Below are positions 47,004 through 54,826 of a DNA stretch of 64,000 bases, in pieces; the first letter of the stretch is position 1; the number at the start of each line of letters is the position of its first letter. Below the pieces are notes generated by a model that saw only the letters and a program-made list of their open reading frames with translations, did no database searches and was not told the DNA's origin. The position numbers and the translations under genes were made by a program. The stretch comes from Pseudomonas sp. ZH-FAD (GTDB taxonomy: Bacteria > Pseudomonadota > Gammaproteobacteria > Pseudomonadales > Pseudomonadaceae), in NCBI RefSeq assembly GCF_002803095.1, contig NZ_PGLR01000026.1, positions 1 to 64,000 on the forward strand, written 5' to 3'.

Positions 47004-48203
47004 ATGAACGCACCTTTGACTTCCACGGTGGCGCTGATTCGCAGCGACGCCGAAGCCCTCGATGTAGCCCAGTCCCTGGCCGAGGTACTGGCCCCCGGCA
47101 GTGCCGAACGCGACCGCGAACGGCGCCTGCCGCACGCTGAACTGGACCTGTTCAGCCACTCCGGCCTGTGGGCCATCAGCGTGCCCAAGGCCTTTGGCGG
47201 CGCGGGCGTTTCCAGCGTCACCCTGGCCAAGGTCATCGCCCGCATTGCCCAGGCCGATGCCTCGCTCGGGCAGATTCCGCAGAACCACTTCTATGCCCTG
47301 GAAGTGCTGCGCATCAACGGCAGCGAAGCGCAGCAACGTCGCCTCTACGGCGAAGTTCTGGCCGGTAAGCGCTTCGGCAACGCCCTGGCCGAACTCGGCA
47401 CCAGGACCGCGCTGGATCGCAACACCCGACTGAGCCGCGATGGCGAGCACTACCGCGTCAACGGGCGCAAGTTCTACGCCACCGGCGCGCTCTATGCCCA
47501 GCGCATTCCCACCCTGGCGGTGGATGAGCACGGCAATGGCCAACTGGCCTTTATCCCGCGCCAGGCACCCGGCCTGCAGGTGATCGACGACTGGAGCGGC
47601 TTCGGCCAGCGCACCACCGGCAGCGGCTCGGTAGTGCTGGACAACGTGCCGGTGGCCGCCGAGGACGTGGTGCCGTTTCAGAGCGCCTTCGACCGCCCGA
47701 CTACCGTCGGCCCCTTCGCCCAGCTGCTGCATGCGGCCATCGACACCGGCATCGCTCGCGCCGCCTACGAAGATCTGTTGCAGTTCGTCCGCCACAAGTC
47801 GCGTCCCTGGATCGACGCCGGCATCGACAAGGCCAGCGATGACCCACTGACCCAGCAGGAAATCGGTCGCCTGGTGATTCGCCTGCACGCCAGCGAAGCG
47901 CTGCTGGAGCGCGCTGGCGAATTCGTCGACCGCGCCCAGACCGTGCCGGACGAGCAGAGCGTGGCCGCTGCTTCCATCGCCGTGGCCGAAGCGCGGGCGA
48001 TCAGCACCGAAGTCTCGCTGCTGATTGCCAGCAAGCTGCTGGAGCTGTCCGGCAGCCGCGCCACCCTGGCCGAATACGGCCTCGACCGGCACTGGCGCAA
48101 CGCACGCACCCACACCCTGCACGACCCGGTACGCTGGAAGTACCACGCCATCGGCGACTACCTGCTCAACGAGCGCCTGCCGCCGCGTCGGGGGACCATC
48201 TGA
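47004..48203 (+). CDS. SfnB-family sulfur acquisition oxidoreductase (copy 2)
   Basis: A protein of 399 residues homologous to the preceding gene: RDRERRLPHAELDLFSHSGLWAISVPKAFGGAGVSSVTLAKVIARIAQADASLGQIPQNHFYALEVL, DDWSGFGQRTTGSGSVVLDNVPV and LSGSRATLAEYGLDRHWRNARTHTLHDPVRWKYHAIGDYLLNERLPPRRGTI. The ending is very conserved between the two copies, so a tandem duplication is likely. It starts three bases after copy 1 ends and its stop overlaps the LLM gene by one base. Confidence 0.88.
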   Translation: MNAPLTSTVALIRSDAEALDVAQSLAEVLAPGSAERDRERRLPHAELDLFSHSGLWAISVPKAFGGAGVSSVTLAKVIARIAQADASLGQIPQNHFYALEVLRINGSEAQQRRLYGEVLAGKRFGNALAELGTRTALDRNTRLSRDGEHYRVNGRKFYATGALYAQRIPTLAVDEHGNGQLAFIPRQAPGLQVIDDWSGFGQRTTGSGSVVLDNVPVAAEDVVPFQSAFDRPTTVGPFAQLLHAAIDTGIARAAYEDLLQFVRHKSRPWIDAGIDKASDDPLTQQEIGRLVIRLHASEALLERAGEFVDRAQTVPDEQSVAAASIAVAEARAISTEVSLLIASKLLELSGSRATLAEYGLDRHWRNARTHTLHDPVRWKYHAIGDYLLNERLPPRRGTI

Positions 48204-49621
48204 TGGCCAGGGAAATCCTCCTCAACGCCTTCAACATGAACTGCGTCGGGCATATCCATCACGGGCTGTGGACGCACCCGCGCGACCGCTCGACGGATTT
48301 CAACCAACTGAGCTACTGGACGGACCTGGCCCAGTTGCTCGAACGCGGCCTGTTCGATGGGCTGTTCATCGCCGATATCCTCGGCGTTTACGACGTCTAC
48401 CAGAACGGCATCGACCTGCCCCTGCAGGAGGCCATCCAGCTGCCGGTCAACGACCCTCTACTACTGGTCTCGGCCATGGCCGGGGTGACCCGGAACCTGG
48501 GTTTCGGCGTGACCGCCAACCTCAGCTACGAGGCGCCCTACACTTTCGCCCGACGCCTATCGACCCTCGACCATCTCACTCACGGGCGCATCGGCTGGAA
48601 CATCGTCACCGGCTACCTGGACAGCGCCGCCAAGGCCATGGGTCGCCCGCAGCAAGTCGAGCATGACCGCCGCTACGACCAGGCCGACGAGTACCTCGAG
48701 GTGCTCTACAAACTGCTCGAGGGCAGTTGGCAGGACGATGCCGTGCTGGCCGACCGCGAACGACGCCTCTACGCGCAACCCGGCAAGGTGCACAAGGTGC
48801 GCCACCAGGGCGAGTTCTATCAGGTCGAGGGTTATCACCTCAGCCAGCCGTCGCCGCAGCGCACGCCGTTGTTGTTCCAGGCCGGCTCATCTACACGCGG
48901 CCTGCGTTTTGCCGGCGCGCATGCCGAGTGCGTGTTCATAGGCGGCAATGACCATGCTGCGGTGCGCGCCCAGGTCGACAAGGTGCGCGCCAGCGCCGTG
49001 GCGGCCGGTCGTTCAGCCGACGGCATCAAGGTGTTCATGGGCATCGCCGTGATCGTCGCGCCGACCGAGGCAGAGGCCCACGACAAGCACGCCGAGTACC
49101 TGCGCTACGCCAGCCCGGAGGCCGGCATCGCGCATTTCTCCAGCTCCACCGGCATTGACCTGGCCGCCTTCGGCCTGGACGAGCCGATCCAGCCGCGCAA
49201 GACCAATGCCATCGAGTCGGTGGTCAGGACCTTCAGCGGCTGGACCAAGCGCCGCCTGCTGCAACAGCACGCCCTCGGCGGTCGCTACCCGCTGGTGGTC
49301 GGCTCGCCCGAGCAAGTGGCCGAACAACTGATCGCCTGGATCGACGCCACCGGCCTGGACGGTTTCAACCTTACGCGCATCGTCACCCCGGAAAGCTACG
49401 CCGATTTCATCGACCTGGTGATTCCCGAGCTGCAACGTCGGGGTCGCTACAAGACCGCCTACGCAGACGGCGCCCTGCGCCACAAGCTGTTCGGCCAGGG
49501 CCCGCGCCTACCGGCCGATCACCCCGGCGCCGCCTGGCGCGACCCCGCCCGCCTGGAGCACCAGTCCAGCATCACCCACGAATTGCGAGGCCTCAGCCAC
49601 AACGCGCTGAGCCTGCTCTGA
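48203..49621 (+). CDS. LLM flavin-dependent monooxygenase (NtaA/SnaA/DszA/SoxA family)
   Basis: A bacterial-luciferase-fold monooxygenase of 472 residues: MAREILLNAFNMNCVGHIHHGLWTHPRDRSTDFNQLSYWTDLAQLLERGLFDGLFIADILGVYDVY, followed by HLTHGRIGWNIVTGYLDSAAKAMG and TPLLFQAGSSTRGLRFAGAHAECVFIGGND. The length and order match the group that desulfonates or oxidises organosulfur compounds with FMNH2 from a reductase. No flavin reductase gene is in the operon. It lies between two SfnB genes and metQ. Confidence 0.92.
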   Translation: MAREILLNAFNMNCVGHIHHGLWTHPRDRSTDFNQLSYWTDLAQLLERGLFDGLFIADILGVYDVYQNGIDLPLQEAIQLPVNDPLLLVSAMAGVTRNLGFGVTANLSYEAPYTFARRLSTLDHLTHGRIGWNIVTGYLDSAAKAMGRPQQVEHDRRYDQADEYLEVLYKLLEGSWQDDAVLADRERRLYAQPGKVHKVRHQGEFYQVEGYHLSQPSPQRTPLLFQAGSSTRGLRFAGAHAECVFIGGNDHAAVRAQVDKVRASAVAAGRSADGIKVFMGIAVIVAPTEAEAHDKHAEYLRYASPEAGIAHFSSSTGIDLAAFGLDEPIQPRKTNAIESVVRTFSGWTKRRLLQQHALGGRYPLVVGSPEQVAEQLIAWIDATGLDGFNLTRIVTPESYADFIDLVIPELQRRGRYKTAYADGALRHKLFGQGPRLPADHPGAAWRDPARLEHQSSITHELRGLSHNALSLL

Positions 49622-49641
49622 CCCACCACAAGGACGCCATC

Positions 49642-50436
49642 ATGCTCAAGACCCTGAAAACCCTGACCCTCGGTACCCTGCTCGCCGCCAGCAGCCTGGC
49701 GCTGGCCGAGCCTGCCCTGAAACTCGGCACCACCGCCGCCTTCGCCCCGCCGCTGGAAGTGGCCGTGGCCGAGGCGAAGAAACAGGGCCTGGAGGTGGAA
49801 CTGGTCGAGTTCACCGACTGGATCGCGCCCAACGTCAGCCTGGCCAACGGCGACATCGACGTGAACTACTTCCAGCACATCCCCTTCCTGGAGAACGCCA
49901 AGTCCGAAGGCGGTTATGACCTGGTGCCGGTGGCACGCGGCGTGCTCAACAACGTCGGCCTGTACTCGAAGAAGCACAAGGACTTCTCCACCCTGCCGGA
50001 CGGCGCCAAGGTGGCCATCGCCAACGACCCGATCAATGGCGGACGAGGCCTGCAACTGCTGCGCAAAGCCGGGCTGATCGAGCTCAAGCCCGATGTCGGC
50101 TACAAGGCCACTCTGGAGGACATCACCGCCAATCCGAAGAACATCCGCATCATCGAGCTGGAAGCCGTGCAACTGGTGCGTGCCCTGGATGAAGTGGACG
50201 TGGCCCAGGGTTACCCGCACTACATCCGCCTGGCCGGCACCCATGACCCGGAGTCGGCGCTGCTGTTCGACGGCCTGGACAACCCCGAGTACATCATCCA
50301 GTTCGTCGCCCAGCCGGGCAAAGCCAAGGACGCCCGTCTGCTCAAGTTCATCGACATCTACCAGCACTCGCCGGCCGTGCGCGCTGCCCTGGACAAGGCC
50401 CACGGCAAGCTCTACCAGCCGGGTTGGGAAAGCTGA
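49642..50436 (+). CDS. metQ: MetQ/NlpA-family methionine-type substrate-binding protein
   Basis: A binding protein of 264 residues with signal peptide [29 protein letters not shown] and the NlpA fold: [50 protein letters not shown], then [26 protein letters not shown]. There is no lipobox Cys at the signal cleavage, so it appears soluble in the periplasm. It is coupled to an ATPase and a permease downstream. Given the sulfur operon, its ligand may be methionine or another organosulfur compound. Confidence 0.92.
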   Translation: MLKTLKTLTLGTLLAASSLALAEPALKLGTTAAFAPPLEVAVAEAKKQGLEVELVEFTDWIAPNVSLANGDIDVNYFQHIPFLENAKSEGGYDLVPVARGVLNNVGLYSKKHKDFSTLPDGAKVAIANDPINGGRGLQLLRKAGLIELKPDVGYKATLEDITANPKNIRIIELEAVQLVRALDEVDVAQGYPHYIRLAGTHDPESALLFDGLDNPEYIIQFVAQPGKAKDARLLKFIDIYQHSPAVRAALDKAHGKLYQPGWES

Positions 50437-50437
50437 C

Positions 50438-51535
50438 ATGAGCGGCTTCGACCCTCATCTGCAGCAGGCCGCACAGGCCAGCCAGGCGGTCGACGCGCAC
50501 CTGCGCTTCGACAATTTGGGCAAGGCCTACGACGGCGCCAACGGCCCGGTGCAGGCGCTGCGCGACATCGATCTGGCGATCGCCCGTGGCGAAGTGTTCG
50601 GCATCATCGGCCGCAGTGGCGCGGGAAAGTCCTCGCTGCTGCGCACCATCAACCGCCTGGAGCAACCCAGCAGCGGCCGGGTGCTGATCGACGGCATCGA
50701 CATCGCCCTCTACGACGAGGATCGACTGGTCGCCCTGCGCCGGCGCATCGGCATGATCTTCCAGCACTTCAACCTGATGTCGGCCAAGACCGTATGGCAG
50801 AACGTCGAGTTGCCGCTGAAGGTGGCCGGCGTGCCGCGCGAAGCGCGCCAGCGCAAGGTGCGCGAACTGCTCGAACTGGTCGGCCTGGAAAACAAGCACG
50901 CGGCCTATCCGGCGCAGCTTTCCGGCGGGCAGAAACAGCGCGTGGGCATCGCCCGCGCCCTGGTGCACGACCCGCAGATATTGCTGTGCGACGAGGCCAC
51001 CAGTGCGCTGGATCCGGAAACCACCCAGTCGATCCTCGGCCTGCTGCGTGAGATCAACCAGCGCCTGAACCTCACCGTGGTGCTGATCACCCACGAGATG
51101 GCGGTGATCCGCGAGATCTGCGACCGCGTGGTGGTGCTGGAGCATGGCGAAGTGGTCGAGCAAGGGCCGGTGTGGCGGGTGTTCGGCTCCCCACGCCACG
51201 AGGTGACCCGCACCCTGCTCGCACCGTTGCAGCATGCCCTGCCAGCGCGTCTGCAGGAACGCCTGCACAGCGAACGCGAAAACCCTGACGACGACCTGAT
51301 ACTGCGCCTGCACTTCACCGGCAGCGGCCTGGAGCCCGACCTGCCGGCCATCGGCGCAGCACTGGGCGGCCGCGTGACGCTGCTCGACGCCAGCCTGGAG
51401 CAGATCCAGGGCCATGCAGTGGGCCATCTGATCCTCGCCGTCGGCCAGTCGCCATTCGACCATCCCACACTGCTCGACAACCTACGGCCGCTGGCCGATC
51501 ACCTGGAGGTACTGGGTTATGTCACTGCTGCTTGA
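50438..51535 (+). CDS. metN: MetN-type ABC ATPase with NIL regulatory domain
   Basis: An ATPase of 365 residues. The ABC core (about 20-265) has [65 protein letters not shown] and the H-loop LITHEMAV. The C-terminal NIL domain (about 280-365) begins near [27 protein letters not shown], where methionine feedback normally acts. The start at 50438 is 1 base after metQ ends. The 3' end overlaps metI by 17 bases. Confidence 0.94.
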   Translation: MSGFDPHLQQAAQASQAVDAHLRFDNLGKAYDGANGPVQALRDIDLAIARGEVFGIIGRSGAGKSSLLRTINRLEQPSSGRVLIDGIDIALYDEDRLVALRRRIGMIFQHFNLMSAKTVWQNVELPLKVAGVPREARQRKVRELLELVGLENKHAAYPAQLSGGQKQRVGIARALVHDPQILLCDEATSALDPETTQSILGLLREINQRLNLTVVLITHEMAVIREICDRVVVLEHGEVVEQGPVWRVFGSPRHEVTRTLLAPLQHALPARLQERLHSERENPDDDLILRLHFTGSGLEPDLPAIGAALGGRVTLLDASLEQIQGHAVGHLILAVGQSPFDHPTLLDNLRPLADHLEVLGYVTAA

Positions 51536-52169
51536 TCGCCTCTGGCAAGGCCTGCTCGATACCCTGCTGATGGTCGGCGTGTCCTCGCTGCTGGCGCTGC
51601 TGGCCGGCATTCCGCTGGCGGTGTTCCTGGTCACCAGCAGCAAGGGCGGCATCTTCGAGGCGCCCCGCCTGAACCAGGTGCTGGGCGCCATCGTCAACCT
51701 GTTCCGCTCGATTCCCTTTCTGATCCTGATGGTGGCGCTGATTCCCTTCACCCGTTTGATCGTCGGCACTACCTACGGCGTATGGGCGGCCGTGGTGCCG
51801 CTGACCATCGCCGCCACGCCATTCTTCGCCCGCATCGCCGAAGTCAGCCTGCGCGAGGTCGACCACGGCCTGATCGAAGCCGCCCAGGCCATGGGCTGCC
51901 GACGCTGGCATATCGTCTGGCACGTGCTGCTGCCCGAGGCCCTGCCGGGCATCGTCGGCGGCTTCACCATCACCTTGGTGACCATGATCAATTCCTCGGC
52001 CATGGCCGGTGCCATCGGCGCAGGCGGCCTCGGCGACCTGGCCTACCGCTACGGTTACCAGCGCTTCGACAGCCAAGTGATGCTCACCGTGATTGTTGCC
52101 CTGGTGGTGCTGGTCAGCCTGATCCAGCTCAGTGGAGACAGGTTGGCGCAGAGGTTGAACAAGCGCTGA
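51519..52169 (+). CDS. metI: MetI-type ABC permease
   Basis: A permease of 216 residues with five predicted helices: [88 protein letters not shown]. The EAA loop that contacts the ATPase is [33 protein letters not shown]. The start lies inside metN, so translation is coupled. It ends the sulfur operon. Confidence 0.94.
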   Translation: MSLLLDRLWQGLLDTLLMVGVSSLLALLAGIPLAVFLVTSSKGGIFEAPRLNQVLGAIVNLFRSIPFLILMVALIPFTRLIVGTTYGVWAAVVPLTIAATPFFARIAEVSLREVDHGLIEAAQAMGCRRWHIVWHVLLPEALPGIVGGFTITLVTMINSSAMAGAIGAGGLGDLAYRYGYQRFDSQVMLTVIVALVVLVSLIQLSGDRLAQRLNKR

Positions 52170-52337
52170 CGTGGTGGTTGGCTGCACAGGGGGAAGTCTC
52201 GCACCTCAAGGTATCACTCTGTGCAAAGCAACGGCAAATCCCCCATGGAAAATCGAAATCCGCAATGGAGCCTGCCCACCACACCGGCAACAACCCTCAG
52301 ACCACATGCACGACGAACGGTCGAACACTGCATTGAC

Positions 52338-52357
52338 ATATCGGTAAATGTCGATAT
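52338..52357. promoter_or_regulatory. ArsR operator site 1 (ATATCG-N8-CGATAT)
   Basis: ATATCG-gtaaatgt-CGATAT has perfect arms and lies 11 bases before the ArsR start codon. The same pattern recurs at 52685-52704 and, with one mismatch, at 52777-52796, in front of the quinone-reductase gene. Confidence 0.75.
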
Positions 52358-52367
52358 TATTGCCCCC

Positions 52368-52670
52368 ATGGAACTGATCAATGTATTCAAAGCCCTCTCG
52401 AATCCCACCCGCCTTGGCATCCTCAAGGGGTTGAAGGATCCGGTTAAGAACTTTCCTCCCCAGGATGAAGGGGACGTTCATACCGTGGGCGTCTGCGTCA
52501 GCAGTATTCAGGAAGGTGTCGGTCTGTCGCAGTCGACGGTGTCCGATTACCTCGCCACGCTGCAGCGAGTCGGTCTGGTCGAAGTCCGTCGGATCGGACA
52601 GTGGACCTACTACAAGCGCAATGAAGCCAATATCCGTGCTCTGGCCGAGCTGATAGGCAAGGAGCTGTAA
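52368..52670 (+). CDS. ArsR-family winged-helix regulator
   Basis: A regulator of 100 residues: MELINVFKALSNPTRLGILKGLKDP and VCVSSIQEGVGLSQSTVSDYLATLQRVGLVEVRRIGQWTYYKRNEANIRALAELIGKEL. The HTH and beta-wing are clear. Only one Cys (C-V-S-S region) is present, so it is not a classical CxC metal sensor; it may sense a redox or electrophilic signal, or none. It has an operator immediately upstream and two more before the downstream quinone-reductase gene. Confidence 0.9.
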   Translation: MELINVFKALSNPTRLGILKGLKDPVKNFPPQDEGDVHTVGVCVSSIQEGVGLSQSTVSDYLATLQRVGLVEVRRIGQWTYYKRNEANIRALAELIGKEL

Positions 52671-52684
52671 TTTTTTGATCTTTA

Positions 52685-52704
52685 ATATCGAGACATCCCG
52701 ATAT
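52685..52704. promoter_or_regulatory. ArsR operator site 2 (ATATCG-N8-CGATAT)
   Basis: ATATCG-agacatcc-CGATAT, identical arms and spacing to the site in front of arsR, lies 15 bases after the ArsR stop codon. Confidence 0.75.
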
Positions 52705-52776
52705 CCCTTTTAACCGAAACATAGCCTGACAATGGAGAAACCCTAGGCACAGTCGCGTAAATTTTTTTGCATCAAT

Positions 52777-52796
52777 ATATCGAAAATTCCCTATAT
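52777..52796. promoter_or_regulatory. ArsR operator site 3 (ATATCG-N8-CTATAT)
   Basis: ATATCG-aaaattcc-CTATAT, one mismatch from perfect, lies 30 bases before the quinone-reductase start and would block its promoter. Confidence 0.65.
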
Positions 52797-52825
52797 CCCT
52801 TTTTCTAGAAACAAGGAACCACACA

Positions 52826-53800
52826 ATGAAAGCGCAAATTCTCAAATCCTTTGGCGGCCCGAACGCGTTCGAACTGAGCGAGGTGGCCAAACCCGTACCG
52901 CAGGCAGGGCAAGTGTTGGTGCGGGTTCACGCAACCTCCATCAACCCGCTGGATTACCAGGTTCGTCGTGGTGACTACGTCGACTACGTGCCTCTCCCTG
53001 CCATTACCGGGCATGACGTATCCGGCGTCGTCGAAGCCGTCGGCCCAGGTGTGACGAGCTTCGTGCCAGGCGACGAAGTCTGGTACACCACGCAGATTTT
53101 CGAAGGTGACGGCAGCTATGCCGAGTACCACGTAGCATCCGAAAGCATCATCGGCAAGAAGCCGGCATCGCTGAGCCATCTCGAGGCGGCAAGCCTGACG
53201 CTGGTAGGCGGGACGGTCTGGGAAGCGCTGGTCGGGCGTGTATCGCTGAGGGTCGGGGAAAGCATTCTGATCCACGGCGGCGCCGGTGGCGTCGGCCATG
53301 TCGCGATCCAAGTGGCAAAAGCCATTGGCGCGCGGGTGTTCACCACCGTGCGTGAAGCGAACTTCGAGTTCGCCCGGGGTCTGGGTGCCGACGTGGTCAT
53401 CGACTACGAACAAGAAGATTACGTTGACGCCGTCCTGCGTGAAACCGATGGCCAGGGCGTCGATGTGATCTTCGACACCATCGGCGGCGACACCTTGACC
53501 CGTAGCCCCGATGCGCTCGCCCAGCTTGGTCGCGTGGTTTCGATCGTGGACATCGCCAAGCCGCAGAACCTGATTCAGGCCTGGGGCAAGAACGCCAGCT
53601 ACCACTTCGTCTTCACCCGCCAGAACCGCGGCAAGCTTGATGAGCTGAAGGCATTGGTCGAGCGTGGCCAACTGCGCCCCCATATTGGCGCGGTCTATTC
53701 GCTCGCCGACATTTCAAGCGCGCATGCGCTGCTGGAGACGCCCAACAATGGTCTTCGCGGCAAAGTCGCGATTGCCGTCGAGCCCTCGCTCGCCTCGTAA
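52826..53800 (+). CDS. Zinc-independent MDR-family quinone oxidoreductase
   Basis: An NADPH-dependent medium-chain reductase of 324 residues. [76 protein letters not shown] is the QOR-type N-terminus. [32 protein letters not shown] is the nucleotide-binding site. The structural-zinc cysteines are absent, as in quinone oxidoreductases. It is controlled by the ArsR protein upstream through two operators and followed by a monooxygenase, forming a small quinone- or electrophile-handling unit. Confidence 0.9.
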   Translation: MKAQILKSFGGPNAFELSEVAKPVPQAGQVLVRVHATSINPLDYQVRRGDYVDYVPLPAITGHDVSGVVEAVGPGVTSFVPGDEVWYTTQIFEGDGSYAEYHVASESIIGKKPASLSHLEAASLTLVGGTVWEALVGRVSLRVGESILIHGGAGGVGHVAIQVAKAIGARVFTTVREANFEFARGLGADVVIDYEQEDYVDAVLRETDGQGVDVIFDTIGGDTLTRSPDALAQLGRVVSIVDIAKPQNLIQAWGKNASYHFVFTRQNRGKLDELKALVERGQLRPHIGAVYSLADISSAHALLETPNNGLRGKVAIAVEPSLAS

Positions 53801-53844
53801 GTACACAAGTTCAACTACCAAACTGACTCTAGAGGAATACCGCA

Positions 53845-54183
53845 ATGATTTATGAAATCGCAGTGCTGCCTGTTCACAGTGCACAGATCGAACAGTTCAA
53901 ACAGGCATTTGCCGAAGTGGTTCACTTGCTCCAACGCGCCAAAGGCTACCACGGCCATATGTTCGCGCGGGGAATCGAAAGCCCCGAGACGTTCAACCTG
54001 ATCGTGCGTTGGGCGTCACTTGAGGACCACTCGCCGGGTTTCGAAGCGAGTGACGACCATCAGACTTTCATGCTGGGCCTGGAGAAATACTTCTCGCAAG
54101 AGCCGACTGTCTACCACATTCAGGAGGCCGCCTTTACCAATGGAAACGATCAGGCCTTCGATATTGCAGTGCCGAAAGCTTAA
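53845..54183 (+). CDS. Antibiotic-biosynthesis-monooxygenase (ABM) family protein
   Basis: A small ferredoxin-like-fold protein of 112 residues: YEIAVLPVHSAQIEQFKQAFAEVVHLLQRAKGYHGHMFARGIESPETFNLIVRWASLEDHSPGFEASDDHQTFMLGLEKYF. Members such as YgiN oxidise quinols without a cofactor. It fits with the quinone reductase 44 bases upstream: the two enzymes could cycle quinone and quinol. GAGGA supplies the ribosome site. Confidence 0.82.
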   Translation: MIYEIAVLPVHSAQIEQFKQAFAEVVHLLQRAKGYHGHMFARGIESPETFNLIVRWASLEDHSPGFEASDDHQTFMLGLEKYFSQEPTVYHIQEAAFTNGNDQAFDIAVPKA

Positions 54184-54222
54184 GCCTGCAGCCCTGACTT
54201 CGCCGCTACTCATGGCCACCAT

Positions 54223-54262
54223 TTGATCTGACAGTATTTGAAATACAAGACTGTCAGATCAA
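54223..54262. repeat. 13-bp perfect inverted repeat after the ABM gene
   Basis: TTGATCTGACAGT at 54223-54235 and ACTGTCAGATCAA at 54250-54262 are perfect inverted copies around a 14-base loop. No T-run follows. It could be a rho-independent 3' hairpin lacking a U-tract, an operator, or a relic of a mobile end. Confidence 0.5.
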
Positions 54263-54368
54263 CTTACCTGAACACAATTCCGTCGTTCTGCTCCGAGAGT
54301 GAGTTGGCAACCACGCTCAACTCTCCTGGAGGCATTCGACATCCATTTAGCTTTTCCGGAGTTTAAAG

Positions 54369-54635
54369 ATGATCAGCAAACATGCAAAAAACCTGGCAAA
54401 CATTTTAATTACCAGCCTTGCCTTACTTCTATCCGGCAATGCCCTCGCTGAAAGCCCGGCCACCACTTACAAGTATGGATTGAAACTTGATGTAGCCAAG
54501 GTTCTGTCCATATCAAAGCCCAAAACCCATACCTGCAAGCCTGTGGATCACCTGATGAAATACATAGACTCAGCTGGAAACATCCAGACCCTGAAATTCA
54601 AGGCTCTCTCTGATGCCTGCAGCAAAGGGCACTGA
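54369..54635 (+). CDS. DUF2790 small exported protein
   Basis: A protein of 88 residues with an N-terminal signal segment (LANILITSLALLLSGNALAES) and the DUF2790 core YKYGLKLDVAKVLSISKPKTHTCKPVDHLMKYIDSAGNIQTLKFKALSDACSKGH, which includes two Cys that could form a disulfide. The family is almost confined to Pseudomonas and its function is unknown. It is more AT-rich than its neighbours. GGAG precedes the start; the 54636-54826 gap behind it holds only a short 9-bp tandem repeat. Confidence 0.85.
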   Translation: MISKHAKNLANILITSLALLLSGNALAESPATTYKYGLKLDVAKVLSISKPKTHTCKPVDHLMKYIDSAGNIQTLKFKALSDACSKGH

Positions 54636-54826
54636 CATAACGCCAGTGACGCCAGTGACGCCAGGGATGGCAATTTGCCGTGGAAATGAGCAAATGCGTA
54701 CAACTTAGCGATCAACGCCTATGCAACCGTTCATTATTGGCAATCGCTCGCAATACTGGCATATAGCCGTCAAAGCCGCGTTATCATGCCCGCGCCAGCG
54801 TTCGGCATGACGACAAGGAGCAGTAG

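Noticed and set aside
45651-48146. An 831-codon open frame antisense to the two SfnB-like genes
   Set aside because: Its internal repeat (GVTLVEVPGADG-like stretches) is only the shadow of two homologous genes on the other strand.
52751-52768. T-run (ATTTTTTTGC) before the quinone reductase as a terminator
   Set aside because: There is no stem upstream; it is part of an AT-rich promoter region with an ArsR site next to it.
54641-54666. Tandem repeat of ACGCCAGTG (about 2.7 copies)
   Set aside because: It is too short and too few copies for a VNTR or a CRISPR-like array, and lies in a plain intergenic gap.
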